Notes: generated by a model not told the origin, from the sequence alone. A DNA stretch of 64,000 nt from Tetracentron sinense (GCA_015143295.1 CM026571.1:32888505-32952504), one strand, 5' to 3'. Shown: positions 21,482-33,446, counted from the stretch's first letter. Numbers and translations: made by a program.

Positions 21482-24400
21482 TCATTCAATTAATTCTGGG
21501 TACTTTGCTCTGACTTCGGCTTCACGCTCCCATGTAGCTTCTTTCCGAGCATGGTGTTGCCATTGCACAAGAACCAAAGGGATTGTCTTGTTGCGAAGCA
21601 CCTGATCTCTTCGATCCAAAATCTGAACCGGCTTTTCAATCAAGGTGAGGTCCTCTAGAATCTCCAACGGTTCCAAGTCTATGACATGCGAAGGATCCGC
21701 AATGTACTTCCGAAGCATAGACACATGGAAGACGTTGTGAACTGCGGCCATGTGAGGTGGGAGAGCTACCCGGTAAGCAACCTCACCAACTCGTGTGATA
21801 ATCTCAAAAGGCCCAACATACCGAGGACTGAGCTTGCTTCGCTTTCCAAATCTCATGATCCCTTTGCTAGGAGATACTTTCACAAAAACTCGATCCCTTA
21901 CTTGAAATTCCAAGTCCCTACGGCGCGTGTCCGCATAACTTTTCTGGCGATCGTGAGCGGCTTTCAATCGATCCCGAATGATCTTAACTGTGCCTGCAGT
22001 TTGCTCAATCAACTCCGGACTAAGTACTTTCCTTTCTCCTACCTCATCCCAATAGAGAGGAGACCTACAACTTCGCCCATACAAGGCCTCAAATGGTGCC
22101 ATTTGGATACTCGCCTAATAGCTGTTATTATAGGCGAACTCTACCAAAGGCAAGTGCTCTTCCCAACTGCCTTTAAAATCCAGCATACAAGCCTGAAGCA
22201 TGTCTTCTATAACTTGGTTCACCCTCTCAGTTTGTCCATCCGTTTGTGGATGAAAAGCAGTGCTGAAACCAAGTCGGGAACCCATAGCCTCATGGAAGCT
22301 TTTCCAGAATCGTGATGTGAATCTTGGATCCCGATCTGACACAATACTAACGGGCACTCCGTGCAACCTCACCACTTCCTTGATGTACAAAGCGGCTAAT
22401 TGACTGGAGTTGAAAGTAGTTCGGTAAGGTAAGAAATGAGCGGACTTTGTCAAACGATCCACTACTACCCATATCGCATCTGAGCCCCTTACCGTCTTTG
22501 GCAAGCCAACTATGAAATCCATGGATATGTTCTCCCATTTCCACTCGAGAATCGGAAGGGACTGTAATAAACCTGCAGGCCGCATGTGTTCTGCTTTTAC
22601 CTGTTGACACACCAAGCACCGTGCTACATATTCCGCAACCTCCCTCTTCATATTCCGCCACCAAAAGTGACTCTTGAGGTTCCGGTACATCTTTGTACCC
22701 CCTGGATGCACTGTGTACTTCGAACGGTGTGCTTCATCCAAAATCTCTCTTCGAAGATCTGCATTGGCTGGGACGCACAGCCTTCCCTTGAATGTGATAG
22801 CACCCCGACTAGTGAGAGAGAAGTCCTCACTACCCTTAGCAACTTCCTTGTCCCGATAAGCCAACAATTCAGCATTCGTGGCTTGGTATTCTTGGATCAA
22901 ATCTATAATTTATGGCCGAACCGTGACATTTGCCAAGATAGGACTACGGACAGAGTCATTCACACTAATGTCCAGATTTGCCAAGTCTTCAAGTAGCTTC
23001 CATTCCTGCACTAACATGCATGCTAATAACCCCGGAGGTCTTCTACTCAAAGCATCAGCCACTACATTTGCTTTACCCGGGTGGTATTGAATGGTACAAT
23101 CATAGTATTTCAAAAATTCCATCCATCGCCGTTGCCTTAGATTCAATTCCTTTTGGGAAAAGAGGTACTTGAGGCTCTTGTGATCCGTATACACATAGAA
23201 TTCCACCCCATATAAGTAATGTCGCCAGATCTTGAGTGCAAACACGACTGCGGCAAGCTCTAAGTCGTGCGTGGGGTAATTCTTCTCATGTTCCTTCAAT
23301 TGCCTCGATGCATAGGCAATGGCTTTCTTGTGCTGCATGAGTACACACCCAAGTCCAACGTGTGAGGCATCACTATACACCTCATACCCATAAGGTCCAG
23401 ATGGCACAGTAAGGACAGGGGCTGTAGTAAGCCTCTTCTTCAGTTCCGTGAAACTGATCTCGCACTTATCACTCCATACAAACTTGGCGTTCTTCCTTGT
23501 CAGGTAAGTGAGCGGTGCTGCAAGGCTAGAGAAACCCTCTACGAATCTCCTGTAGTATCCTGCCAACCCAAGAAAGCTGCGTATCTCAGTAACACTCTTG
23601 GGCCTCGCCCAACTCATAACTGCTTCGATTTTCTTCGGATCTACCGAGATACCTTCTGCAGAAACAACGTGGCCTAGGAATGCCACCTCTTCCAACCAAA
23701 ACTCACACTTGCTAAGTTTGGCGTATAGCTTGTGCTCTCTTAGCATTTCCAAGGCAAGGCATAGGTCGCGTGTGTGATCTTCCCGTGTCTGGGAATAGAC
23801 CAAAATATCATCAACAAATACAATCACGCACCTATCAAGATATGGCCGGAACACCCGGTTCATCAAATCCATAAAGGCTGCCGGCGCGTTCGTGAGTCCA
23901 AAAGGCATCACCAAGAACTCGTAGTGTCCATACCGAGTCTTGAAAGCAGTTTTGGGAACATCTTCCATCTTAATCTTCAACTGGTGATAACCCGATCGAA
24001 GGTCTATCTTCGAGAAAAATCTCGCTCCCTTCAACTGATCGAACAAGTCATCAATCCTAGGCAAGGGATACCTATTCTTTATAGTGACTTTGTTCAATTG
24101 CCTGTAATCGACGCACATCCGCATCGAGCCATCTTTCTTCTTAACAAACAACACCGGGACACCCCACGGTGAGACACTTGGTCGAATGAAACCAAGACCT
24201 TGTAATTCTTCCAACTGGGTCTTTAACTCTTTGAGTTCAATAGGGGCCATTCTATACGGAGCCCTGAAAACAGGAGCTGTGCCTGGTGCAAGCTCGATCA
24301 CAAACTCAATCTCCCTGTCTGGAGGCAATCCTGGCAACTCCTCTGGAAATACATCCAGGAACTCACTCACAACCGGGATAGTCGATGAGTCCTTTGCCTC

Positions 24401-24807
24401 AGGGTTAGCTAAGCTCAACGCCGCAAAACGAGCAATACATCTACTTTTCAACCCGCGAAAGTGGAATGGTCTTCCTTCTACTGGCTTGAAGAGTACCATT
24501 TTCTCAAAGCAAGCTTTATGCCCATGATGTGCTGCTAACCAATCCATTCCCAATATAACATCAAAGTCTTGGAATCCAAGGACGATGAGATCAACCGCCA
24601 ACTCGTGGCTTCCAACTTGGACCACACTATTTCTATACACTTTATCTGCCAATACTGTTTTGCCGAGAGGAGTCGAAATGGCTAACTCCGGTTCTAGCTG
24701 ACTTGGCTCTACAGAAAAGCCTTCTGAAAAACTCGGCGAGACAAATGAATGAGTAGACCCGGTATCAATCAACACTCGAGCCAAATACTCATTGACTAGT
24801 AGGGTTC
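21482..24807 (-). pseudogene. Element D pol: protease, RT, RNase H, integrase, chromodomain-like tail (nearly whole)
   Basis: Read leftwards: protease with [13 protein letters not shown], the DTGS at 24755-24766. Reverse transcriptase has [34 protein letters not shown] and the catalytic FVDD at 23807-23818. RNase H has [14 protein letters not shown] and [13 protein letters not shown]. Integrase has the zinc-binding HRSKYTVHPG...CLVCQQVKAEH (about 22740-22580), MDFIVGLPKT with a catalytic Asp (about 22530), and [13 protein letters not shown] (about 22255-22215). The C-terminal part has LRKYIADPSHVI and the chromodomain-like stretch WQHHARKEATWEREAEV near 21500-21545. The product is the replication and integration polyprotein. 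Only a few breaks are present, so it is the reference copy for A and I in this window. Confidence 0.93.
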
Positions 24808-24955
24808 CTGAAATTTTAACTAGCGGAGTTAATCCATGCATCAACAGTGTATACATGTAGGTATATATACATATATAACATGCCAAGTACGTACACAATC
24901 AATTAATACTTAACAGTTTAATTTACAGAAAACCAAATAAGCTACAACTGCGTAC
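24808..24955 (-). other. Element D intron-like spacer between gag and protease
   Basis: The minus strand begins GTACGC and ends AAAATTTCAG over 148 bp. It is AT-rich with a TATATATGTATATA stretch, unlike the coding sequence on either side. Position and phase agree with the spacers in A and I. Confidence 0.62.
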
Positions 24956-26208
24956 CATGCACGACATCGTCAGATGCAAGTGCATCAATCACCCTCTGTT
25001 AAGGCAAAAAATCGCCCCTGGTTCGCCTGGCGAGACTGAGGTGTAGACCGGGTAGTCTGAGATGACACCTGATATGATCCTGCTGGGCGTGCTGGTGGTC
25101 TAATCCCCTGAGACTGGCCTGGTAAATGTCGACTGGGGCAATCCCTAATCATATAGCCCTGGCGACCACAGTGAAAACATCCACCCGATGCTCTTCGGTA
25201 ATCTCCTGCCGGGTGCCTTCGGTCGTATGAAGTGCAGATCTCGTGTGTATAAGTCGGAGGGGCCGTAGGTGGAGCATACCTCATCGTCTGAGGTGCAACA
25301 GGCCGTGGGGCCGGAAGAGCCTGAGGTCTCGGTGCCTGAGGCACATACTGTCGTGGAGCTGGAGGTGCATAAGATGGCCTCATCAGTGGTGCTGGCCACG
25401 CATACTGATAAGGGCTGGTACGAGCCCGCCTCTCTGGAGGTGCTGAACTACCAGCTTGGCCTCTCGCCAACTCTCTTTTCTTGGACACTGCCTCTGAATT
25501 GGCCTCGACCAATAAGGCCTTGTCTACTACCTCAGGGTAGGTAGCATGTCTGAAGACCGAAACCTTCTCCATGATAACATCTTTGAGCCCTTGCTCAAAC
25601 CTTCTTGCTTTCATTGCCTCAGTGGCAACCATGTGAGTCGCGAAGCGTGATAACTCTGAGAACTTGGCCTCGTATTGTGCCACCGACATCAAACCTTGCT
25701 CGAGGTTGATGAATTCTCTCTCTTTCTTTTCCCGTGCTCCAATCGGAAAATACTTCTTGTAAAAAGTATCTTTGAACTCCTCCCAAGTCCAAGGTTGACC
25801 CTGCATGGTCAAATCTCGCGTCCTCAATGCGAACAACCACCAATGGTGGGCTTCACCTTCTAGCATGAAAACTGCCTATGCTACTCTATCCTCCTCTGTA
25901 GGTGAGAGGACCGCAAAGATCTTCTCCATGTGGAGGATCCATGCCTCCGCAGCAAGAGGGTCCACACTCCCATGGAATGGTGGAGGCCTCAATCTCCTGA
26001 ATGCCTCAACTCCAGCTGTACGATGTACTGGAGCTGCGGGCGGTGGAGTAGGTGCCACTGATGATGGTATAGCCTGCCGAGCCGCCAGTATGGCGAGTGT
26101 CTCAGCAATAAAGCCTAAGACCTGAGAGAGGTCCGGCTGCTCATCCTCATCCCGTGAAGAAGAGGAAGCTCTGGTATGTGGTCCACGACCCCGTGTGTTC
26201 CGTCTCAT
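24956..26208 (-). pseudogene. Element D gag (slightly broken)
   Basis: Starts at the ATG giving MRRNTRGRGPHTRASSSSRD, as in element J. The N-terminal part is acidic and Ala-rich (EDEQPDLSQVLG). A capsid-like core follows, FRRLRPPPFHGSVDPLAAEA, then LEGEAHHWW and FYKKYFPIGAREKKEREFIN. A long Pro/Ala-rich linker comes before the zinc knuckle CFHCGRQGYMIRDC (about 25139-25180). Gag would bind the element RNA and assemble the particle. A 343-bp leader separates it from the PBS. Confidence 0.9.
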
Positions 26209-26551
26209 GACTAAAGTCCTGAGAATAATAACACCACATGAGTCTAACTTGAAACCACAGTTTATTTCAATGCCATTTCACAATAATTCAATTTGTATTA
26301 GTTGTATAATACTAATACACATCACATCAAGTCATCAGAGTATTCATCACATTATACTTATACTTTAGTGTTCTAGCGTACCTAGGACCCGTACTTGGTT
26401 AAAGCAACCATTTTAGACTAAGACTAAAGTTTAGTCTTATACTTGGATCAAGACTCTCTTCCGACTTACTTTCTTCCTAACTTGTTCCTGACATTGCTCT
26501 TGTCAAGCCGTGGTATAAGATTCTAAGTGACCCTAGAGACCTAAAGCCTAG

Positions 26552-26563
26552 GCTCTGATACCA
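26552..26563 (-). promoter_or_regulatory. Element D primer-binding site
   Basis: Minus-strand TGGTATCAGAGC lies four bases inside the 5' LTR end and matches initiator tRNA-Met. Confidence 0.93.
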
Positions 26564-26567
26564 CTTC

Positions 26568-29007
26568 TGTCGCGACCCAAAACCCACCCTAGGAGTTAGA
26601 GTGAACTTTGGACGACTAATCATGGCTTACATGACTTGCTTGACAAACTAACCTGCAAAAACCCACAGAGCATATACAAAAGAGGACATTATAGTGGAAA
26701 CATAACTATAAAACACAGCGGAAGTCTAACAAACCTCTAAGTATATACATATGGTCCAAGTTTACGCAAAAGGAATCCAAAAGAAAGTGCGGACAGACCT
26801 GCCAAAATACATGAATGTATATCTCTCATCTCACCCACAGCTAATCCACTCAGAATCTACAACCACCTAATGGTAACCCTCTACTGGAGGTTCCTCCAAA
26901 GGCTCCTCGACGTACTCCTCCTCCACCCATGGACCAGGAGCACAAACATCAAATGGAGCAGCAGCTCCCTCAGAACCTGCCGACATAAGAAGTATGGCTG
27001 AGCATGGAATACTCAGCGGGTACTAAACACTAACCAACAGTCATAGCATACGGATAACATACATAAAGCAGGAAACAATTCATATCATACAAGGAAGTAA
27101 AGCAATTGATAATCATGCTTTTATTTCGTAGAAAGCCGATAAAACCTCTTGAAAACATCGTGCACTTGACTTGGCTTGAAATATCTTTTCGTACTTGAAA
27201 GCTTGTCTTGTCTATCTTGCTTGATTCTTGTATGTCGTGTCATGTCATGCATGTCATGCGTGCTTGCTTGTGATCATGTAACTTGTGAGATACCCTTGTG
27301 AGATGCGCTTGAGAGATGCCTTGAGAGGGAAGGGTGACCCTTCTTTATGCAATGCACTTGGGAGGGAAGGGAGACCCTTCTTCATGATATGTATGTACTT
27401 ACGAGGGTAGGGAGGCCCTTCTTCATGATATGCACTTGTGAGTGAGGGGAGACCCCTCGTGGAATGTTGGTTATTGTTTTCTTGTGAAAATCGAGGTAAA
27501 ACATATCGTAGGATATGTCCCACCTCTAACCATGTTCTTGAAAACCTCGATAAATCATGTTATGCATGCCGTGCTCGTGGGAACCGAGTACATACTTGCA
27601 TTTAAATTTAAACATGACATTTGGGTAATTTCACAACACATATAACATCAACGATTGAGCAATGTAATATTCATATCATTTAGGGAAAGCAAGAAAACAC
27701 ACTATCATAGGCCCTAGCAATATTCAGAATTTATTAGGCATGCATTTCCTAATTTACAACTCATTTTATTCACCTTGGCATTTCATCAAACATGGTGTGT
27801 TCATTATTCATTATTCATTTAAACCTAAATCATGCTTTTCTAGGTGAGTTTACTCACATCACACTTGTATGTTCATTATTAGTACAATGCCCTTTCCCGT
27901 TCATTCATCACATCATCCACACGGCATCCATTCGCCAACATCTACCTCCATTCACCATTCATAACCATCCATCTCATAGAACAAGTGTAAATGAAAGAAA
28001 ATTAAAAGAAATAAAGGGGAAAGAGGAACTATAACTAGGCGGGTAGCAAGAAGTACCGACCTTGAAGAAATGAGAAAGAAACGCCTTCCAAAAACGACTG
28101 TGAGTTGCTGCCTTAGCTTGAGGAGATGCTCCTCACGAGCTTGTGCCTTGATCTTGAAGAAAAATGGGCTTGAGTTGAGTGTGGGTTCACAAACCCCTTG
28201 ATTTCTCTCCAAAATGGAAACCCTAGGTTTAGGAATCGCCCTCTCCTCTCTTCTTATCTCCCAATCTCTCTAAGTGTCGAAATGAAGCCCTAAAGGCACG
28301 GGTTAAACTCTTAAGGTAAGAGTGAACCGACCAAAAGACCCTAATGCCCTTACTGAAAATTCTGCAAAACACGAGAACCGAGCACGTTGTGCTGTGAACA
28401 GTGCTGAACACGTTGTGCTGTGAACAGTGCAGAACACGTTGTGCTGTGAACAGTGCCGAACACGTTGTGCTGTGAACAGTGCCGAACACGTTGTGCTGTG
28501 AACAGTGCCGAACACGTTGTGCTGTGAATAGTGCCGAACACGTTGTGCTGTGAACAGTGCCGAACACGTTGTGTTGTGAACAGTGCCGAACACGTTGTGC
28601 TGTGAACAGTGCTGAGCTCGTCGTCCGTTGTCTTATGTACAACGTGCCCGTTGTGAGTTGTACAACGTACACGTTGTGCTGTACAATGTACCCGTTGTTG
28701 CTGTACAACGGATGTAAAACATATACGTTATCAGAGCTAGAACTACGTCCTTAGCGCCTTCCGAGCTACGTCCTTAGCGCCTTCCGAGCTACGATTTCCT
28801 GTAGGTCCAGACTGTTTTGGCCATATCTTTTGACTTGTTCATCCGATTTTGACGATTCAACTTGCGTTGGGTTCGTACTTCGAAAAGGAACATTTCTGAC
28901 GTGTTGAAATTTCTAATTTCTTCCTTATTTATTAATTATACCTCTTTAAAGGCAAAATGGCAACGAAAGCTACTTGCATTAAATGTGAAAAGGTCCGAGG
29001 CTCTACA
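26568..29007 (-). repeat. Element D 5' LTR (2440 bp)
   Basis: Same ends as the 3' LTR. It is 49 bp shorter, which equals one 26-bp minisatellite unit plus one 23-bp unit. It contains nine minisatellite units (28381-28614), the B block and the conserved stem-loop (26997-27017). Confidence 0.96.
28381..28614 (-). repeat. Element D 5' LTR A block: nine 26-bp units
   Basis: Nine head-to-tail copies of the same unit as at 20705-20964, with fewer differences between units than in the other LTR. Confidence 0.95.
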
Positions 29008-29012
29008 CTATA
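29008..29012. repeat. Target site duplication, right of element D
   Basis: CTATA, matching 18887-18891. Confidence 0.95.
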
Positions 29013-29432
29013 TGCTTTGTTGTGAGCATTGGTTGGCTTGAGCCAAAGCCGTCAAAGACGGAGATCGGTCTTTGGAGACCGTGGTTGATCACTTTGAGTA
29101 AGATTGGCAGGTGAGGAACCGGAGCTGCTGTTGCGGAGATCGAACGTTCTGTGTTCATGGTTTGCAAGCTGAGGAATCGATATCGAGGAATGTTGTGTCG
29201 TGTCTAGTTAGGTAAGATTTGAGTCTTGTATTGTTCTACTCTTCTCTTAGTAAATTTTGTGCTGGACTAGGTCCCGTGGTTTTTCCCGGAAGGGTTTTCC
29301 ACGTAAAAATCTTGTGTGTTCATGTGAGATTGATTGTGTATGATTGGCTAAAATTAAAATTGGTTGAAAATCTTAAGTAGACCTATTCACCCCCCCTCTA
29401 GGTCAAAGAGTGCATTGAAATGAGGAATTTCA
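29013..29432 (+). repeat. Element E 5' LTR, inner half
   Basis: Resembles the LTR of element G at 46130-46550, including the GTGGTTTTTCCC hairpin, a CACCCCCCCTCTAGG stretch and a CA end two bases before the PBS. Confidence 0.85.
29276..29302 (+). promoter_or_regulatory. Conserved SIRE LTR hairpin region, element E
   Basis: GTGG...CCAC outer arms enclose CCC...GGG inner arms. The same structure is at 46363-46390 in element G. Similar motifs are common near the right end of Copia LTRs. Confidence 0.55.
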
Positions 29433-29434
29433 AT

Positions 29435-29446
29435 TGGTATCAGAGC
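29435..29446 (+). promoter_or_regulatory. Element E primer-binding site
   Basis: TGGTATCAGAGC follows the LTR end after two bases and matches initiator tRNA-Met. Confidence 0.92.
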
Positions 29447-29503
29447 AGGTACACTCATAAGGTTAAATTCCTTAAGTGTGATCTTGTGTCTATCCTTAAG
29501 TCC

Positions 29504-30582
29504 ATGACTACTCTAAGAGAGGGTGGATCCATTTCTCGTCCCTCATTGTTTGACGGGAACAATTATGCGTATTGGAAAGCTCGAATGAGAGCATTTCTCA
29601 AATTCATAGACGAGAGAATCTGGATGTTCATTCAGGATGGATAGACCCCACCGGTGAATATTCTAGGTGATGTAATTCTCACTAAAAGCACCAAGGATTG
29701 GAGTAAAGATGAGCTCGAGGCAAGTGGTTGGAACACGAAAGGTCTCAATGCAATCTTTATTGCAATCACTGTTGAAGAATTCGGACGAATCTCTTCATGT
29801 GAAACAACAAAGGAGGCATGGGATATTCTGGAAATGACTCATGAAGTTACAACCACTGTCAAGATGTCTAAGCTTCAAAGTCTCATCACTAAATTTGAAA
29901 ATCTGAAAATGGAGGACAATGAAACGTTTGATGAATTCTATGCTAAACTAAGTGACATTGTTAACTCCAGTTTCAACCTGGGTGAGAAAATCAGTGAGTC
30001 CAAAATTGTTAGAAAAATCCTTAGATCTCTACCCGAAAGGTTTCAATCTAAGGTCAGTGCCATTGAGGAGAGCGAGAATGTTGATGCTCTCAAGATTGAG
30101 AAATTGGTCGGATCACTCCATACCTATGAACTCAATCTTCAACCATCCATGAAAACCAAATCTGTAGCCTTGAAAACTGTCAAGGAGACTTTGGATGAGG
30201 ATGACAGTGATGCTGAGTTGGGAGAGAAGGAGTTGACTCTATTTGTTAAAAAATTTCAAAAATACCTAAAAACAAATAGAAGGTTCAAGCCTAAATAAGG
30301 AGAAAAACCTCTTGAAAAGCCAAAGTCAAAACCTTGGGATAACAAGAAAGTACCCAAAGGAAATGACAAGAAATCTGAGGATGAACAATCCGAAAGCCCT
30401 ACCTCAAGTGAGGAATCTGAGAACCATATGGCTTTCACTGTCACCCAATCTGAGAGTGTCAATTCTCCTACTATTCAAAAAGAGAAGAGTAATGAAGATC
30501 AAGTGAGTGAGTTTAGTGAAGATCATGATAAGAGTCACACTGTCTCCGAGTCTGATGAAGATATGGATACAGCCTATGAAAG
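29504..30582 (+). pseudogene. Element E gag, 5' part (broken)
   Basis: The start ATG gives MTTLREGGSISRPSLFDGNN, matching element G. It continues with the SIRE gag core YAYWKARMRAFLKFID, GWNTKGLNAIFIA, SSCETTKEAWDILE and FDEFYAKLSDIVNSSFNLGE. The C-terminal half is Lys/Glu/Ser-rich. Element F lies inside this gene, and the remaining coiled-coil-like and zinc-knuckle parts are at 38936-39700. Gag would form the particle and bind RNA. The frame is broken. Confidence 0.85.
30578..30582. repeat. Target site duplication, left of element F
   Basis: GAAAG, repeated at 38931-38935. Confidence 0.95.
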
Positions 30583-30959
30583 TGTAGAGCCCCGGACCTT
30601 TTCACAGTTAATACATGACACTCTCGTTGTCATTTTTTCCTTTTTAAGAGGTATAATTAATAAATAAGGAAGAAATTGGAAATTTCAAAACGTTAGAAAT
30701 GTTCCTTTTCGAAGTATGAACACAACGCAAGTTGAATCGTCACAATCGGATGAACGAGTCAAAAGATATGGCCAAAACAGTCTGAACCTGTAGGAAATCG
30801 TAGCTCGGAAGGCACTAAGGACGTGCTCTAACGTCGTACTCTGATAACGTAGCACAGACAACGTACCCTGATAACGTATACTGTGTGCATCCGTTGTACA
30901 GCTCATAACGGGCACGTTGTACAACTCACCACGGGCACGCTGTACATAAGACAACGGAC

Positions 30960-31475
30960 TATTCACAGCACCACGAGTTGGCACTATTCACGGCACCACG
31001 AGTTGGCACTATTCATAGCACCACGATTTGGCACTATTCACAGCACCACGAGTTGGCACTATTCACAGCACCACGAGTTGACACTATTCATGGCACCACG
31101 AGTTGGCACTATTCACGGCACCACGAGTTGGCACTATTCACAGCACCACGAGTTGGCACTATTCACGGCACGTTGGCACTATTCACGGCATCACGAGTTG
31201 GCACTATTCACGGCACCACGAGTTGGCACTATTCACAGCACCACGAGTTGGCACTATTCACGGCACCACGAGTTGGCACTATTCACAGCACCACGAGTTG
31301 GCACTATTCACGGCACCACGAGTTGGCACTATTCACAGCACCACGAGTTGGCACTATTCACAGCACCACGAGTTGGCACTATTCACGGCACCACGAGTTG
31401 GCACTATTCACGGCACCACGAGTTAGCACTATTCACAGCACCACGAGTTGGCACTATTCACAGCACAATGTGTTC
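30960..31475 (+). repeat. Element F 5' LTR A block: about twenty 25-bp units
   Basis: Units of the form GGCACTATTCAC(A/G)GCACC followed by ACGAGTT run head to tail, with one short unit near 31170. The last unit has the ACAATGTGTT variant that resembles the element D unit. Because the period is not a multiple of three and lacks stops, long spurious frames appear here. Confidence 0.95.
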
Positions 31476-32512
31476 AGCACTATTCACGGTCCTCGCGTCA
31501 TTGCAGAAATCCCAGTAAGGGTATTACGGTCTTTTGGTCAGTTCACTCTTACCTTAAGAGTTTAACCCGAGCCTTTAGGGCATCATTCGACACTTAGAGA
31601 GTTTGAGAGAATAGGAGAAAGGGGAAAAGGCGATTCCAACCTAGGGTTTCCATTTTGGAGAGAAATCAAAGGGGTTTTGAAACCCTAGATCAACCTCAGG
31701 CCCGTTTTCTTCAAGATTTCGGTTCAGGCATTGTGGAGCTCGCGATCCAAGCTAGGGCAGCAGCTACACAGTCATTTGGAAAGAGGGTTTCTTCTTCACC
31801 TCTTCAAGGTCGGTACTTTTTACTACCCTCCTAGTTATAGTTCCTCTTTTCCCTTCTTTTCTTTTGATTTTCTTTCATTTACACATGTGCTATGAGATGG
31901 ATGAATGGTGAATGGAGAATGGTAAATGGTGAATGGTGAATGGAGATGGAATGGGCGATTGGATGCCAATGGTTGTGTGTGATGAACAAATGGGGAAGGG
32001 CATTGTTCCAATAATGAACATACATGTATGATTTGAGAAAAACCCATCTAGAAAAGCATGTTGTAGGGTAAATCCATAATGAACACACCATGTTTGATGA
32101 AATGCCAAGGTGAATAAAGTGAGCTGTGAATTAGGAAATGCATACTTGAGAAATTCTGAATATTACTAGGGCCTATGATAGTGTGTTTCTTGCTTTCCCT
32201 AAAGGATATGAATATTACATTGCTCAATCATTGATGTTATATGTGTTGTGAAATTACCCAGATGTCATTATTAAATTTAAATGCAAACATGTACACGGTT
32301 CCCACGAGCACGTCACGCATGACATGATTTATCGAGGTTTTCAAGAACATGGTTAGAGGTGGGACATATCCTACGATATGTTTTACCTCGCTCTTGGCAA
32401 GGACAAGTCAATCATGCATTATCATAAGAAGGGTCTCCCATCCCCTCGCATGACATGCATAGCATCGCATGACACGCATAGCATAGCATGGCATGACACG
32501 CATAGCATAGCA

Positions 32513-32673
32513 TTCACATTCCGCATGGAAACTAGTTGCGACGGGCTATGAACGGCAACTAGGCATTCACATTCCGCATGGATGCTAGTTGCGACGGGCT
32601 ATGAACGGCAACTAGGCATACCCATCTGCATATAGGGTACTAGTTGCGACGGACTATGAACGGCAACTAGGCA
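32513..32673 (+). repeat. Element F 5' LTR B block: three 53-55 bp hairpin units
   Basis: Units at 32513-32565, 32566-32618 and 32619-32673 each contain CTAGTTGC and, 15 bases later, GCAACTAG, which pair perfectly. The matching block in the 3' LTR is 38001-38161. Confidence 0.88.
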
Positions 32674-32988
32674 TGTGAACATGTTTAAATTATGAACAAG
32701 CAAGCATGATACTCGCACGACATGCATGACATGACATGGCACGCATGATGCAAGCATGACAAGCATGACACGGTTAACAGGTTCACAATCACGCAAAGGG
32801 TATTTCAAGTCAAGTCAAGTGCACGATGTTTTCAAGGGTTTTATCAGTCTTTCTGAATGCAAGCATGAATATAAATTTCTTTACTTCCTTGTATGATATA
32901 AATTGTTCCTGTTCTATATATGCAAATTTGTTTCCTACTTTATGTATGCTATCTGTATACTATGACTGTTGGTTAGTATTTAGTACCC

Positions 32989-33009
32989 GCTGAGTATTCC
33001 ATGCTCAAC
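32989..33009 (+). promoter_or_regulatory. Conserved LTR stem-loop, element F 5' LTR copy
   Basis: GCTGAGTAT, loop TCC, then ATGCTCAAC. The last arm has one change relative to the copy at 38477-38497. Confidence 0.55.
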
Positions 33010-33446
33010 CGTACTTCTTATGTCGGCATGTTCCGAGGGAGCTGCTGCTCCAGTTGATGTTTGTGCTCTTGGTCCATGGGTGGAGGAGGAGTACGTCGAG
33101 GGGCCTTTGGAGGAACCTCCCGTAGAGGGTTACCATTAGGCGGTTGTAGATTCTGAGTGAATAGCTGTGGGTGAGATGAGAGTTTACATTCATGTATTTT
33201 GGCGGGTCTGTCCGCGCTTTCTTTTGGTTTCCTTTGGTGTAAACTTGGTTTCGTATATATATACATAGAGGTTTGTTTAAACTTCCGCTGTGTTATGTTA
33301 GTGTATGTTTCTGCTGTTTATATCCTCTTTTGTATATGCTCTGTGTGTTTTTGCAGGTTGGTTCATCAAGCAAGTCATGTAAATCCATGATTAGTCGTCC
33401 AAAGTTCACTCTAACTCCTAGGGTGGGTTTTGGGTCGCGACAGAAG

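Larger units (their letters stand above)
18892..29007 (-). mobile_element. Element D: near-whole Ty3/gypsy chromovirus-type retrotransposon (10.1 kb)
   Basis: This is the best-kept element in the window. It has two LTRs (18892-21380 and 26568-29007), a perfect 5-bp target duplication CTATA, PBS, gag, spacer, full pol and PPT, all on the minus strand. LTRs differ by about 2% in the stretches compared, nearly all transitions, suggesting an insertion under or about a million years ago. The reading frame has about four breaks, so it looks nearly whole but not intact. It sits in the 5' LTR of SIRE-like element E. Confidence 0.96.
29013..30582 (+). mobile_element. Element E, 5' piece: SIRE-like Copia retrotransposon (inner 5' LTR, PBS, start of gag)
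   Basis: The inner half of the 5' LTR (29013-29432) is followed by a PBS and a SIRE-type gag. Element D separates this LTR half from its outer half, which ends at 18891. Element F interrupts the gag at 30582/38931. The remaining part resumes at 38936. It is broken, with several interruptions. Confidence 0.88.
30583..33442 (+). repeat. Element F 5' LTR (2860 bp)
   Basis: Starts TGTAGAGCCCCGG and ends GTCGCGACA. It contains about 20 minisatellite units (30960-31475), three hairpin-bearing B units (32513-32673) and the conserved stem-loop (32989-33009). It is 145 bp longer than its partner, close to six 25-bp units. Confidence 0.95.

Noticed and set aside
22586-23172. Plus-strand frames opposite pol of element D (and similar ones opposite A and I)
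   Set aside because: They are shadows of the minus-strand coding sequence with no domain of their own.
29435-29446. tRNA gene suggested by TGGTATCAGAGC
   Set aside because: It is only the 12-base primer-binding match next to LTR ends; no cloverleaf or further tRNA sequence follows.
30883-31565. Long open frames in three phases (up to 211 codons) with His/Tyr/Ser-rich repeats
   Set aside because: They are produced by a 25-bp minisatellite without stops, whose period shifts the phase. The same happens at 36516-37085, 20627-21058 and 28229-28708.
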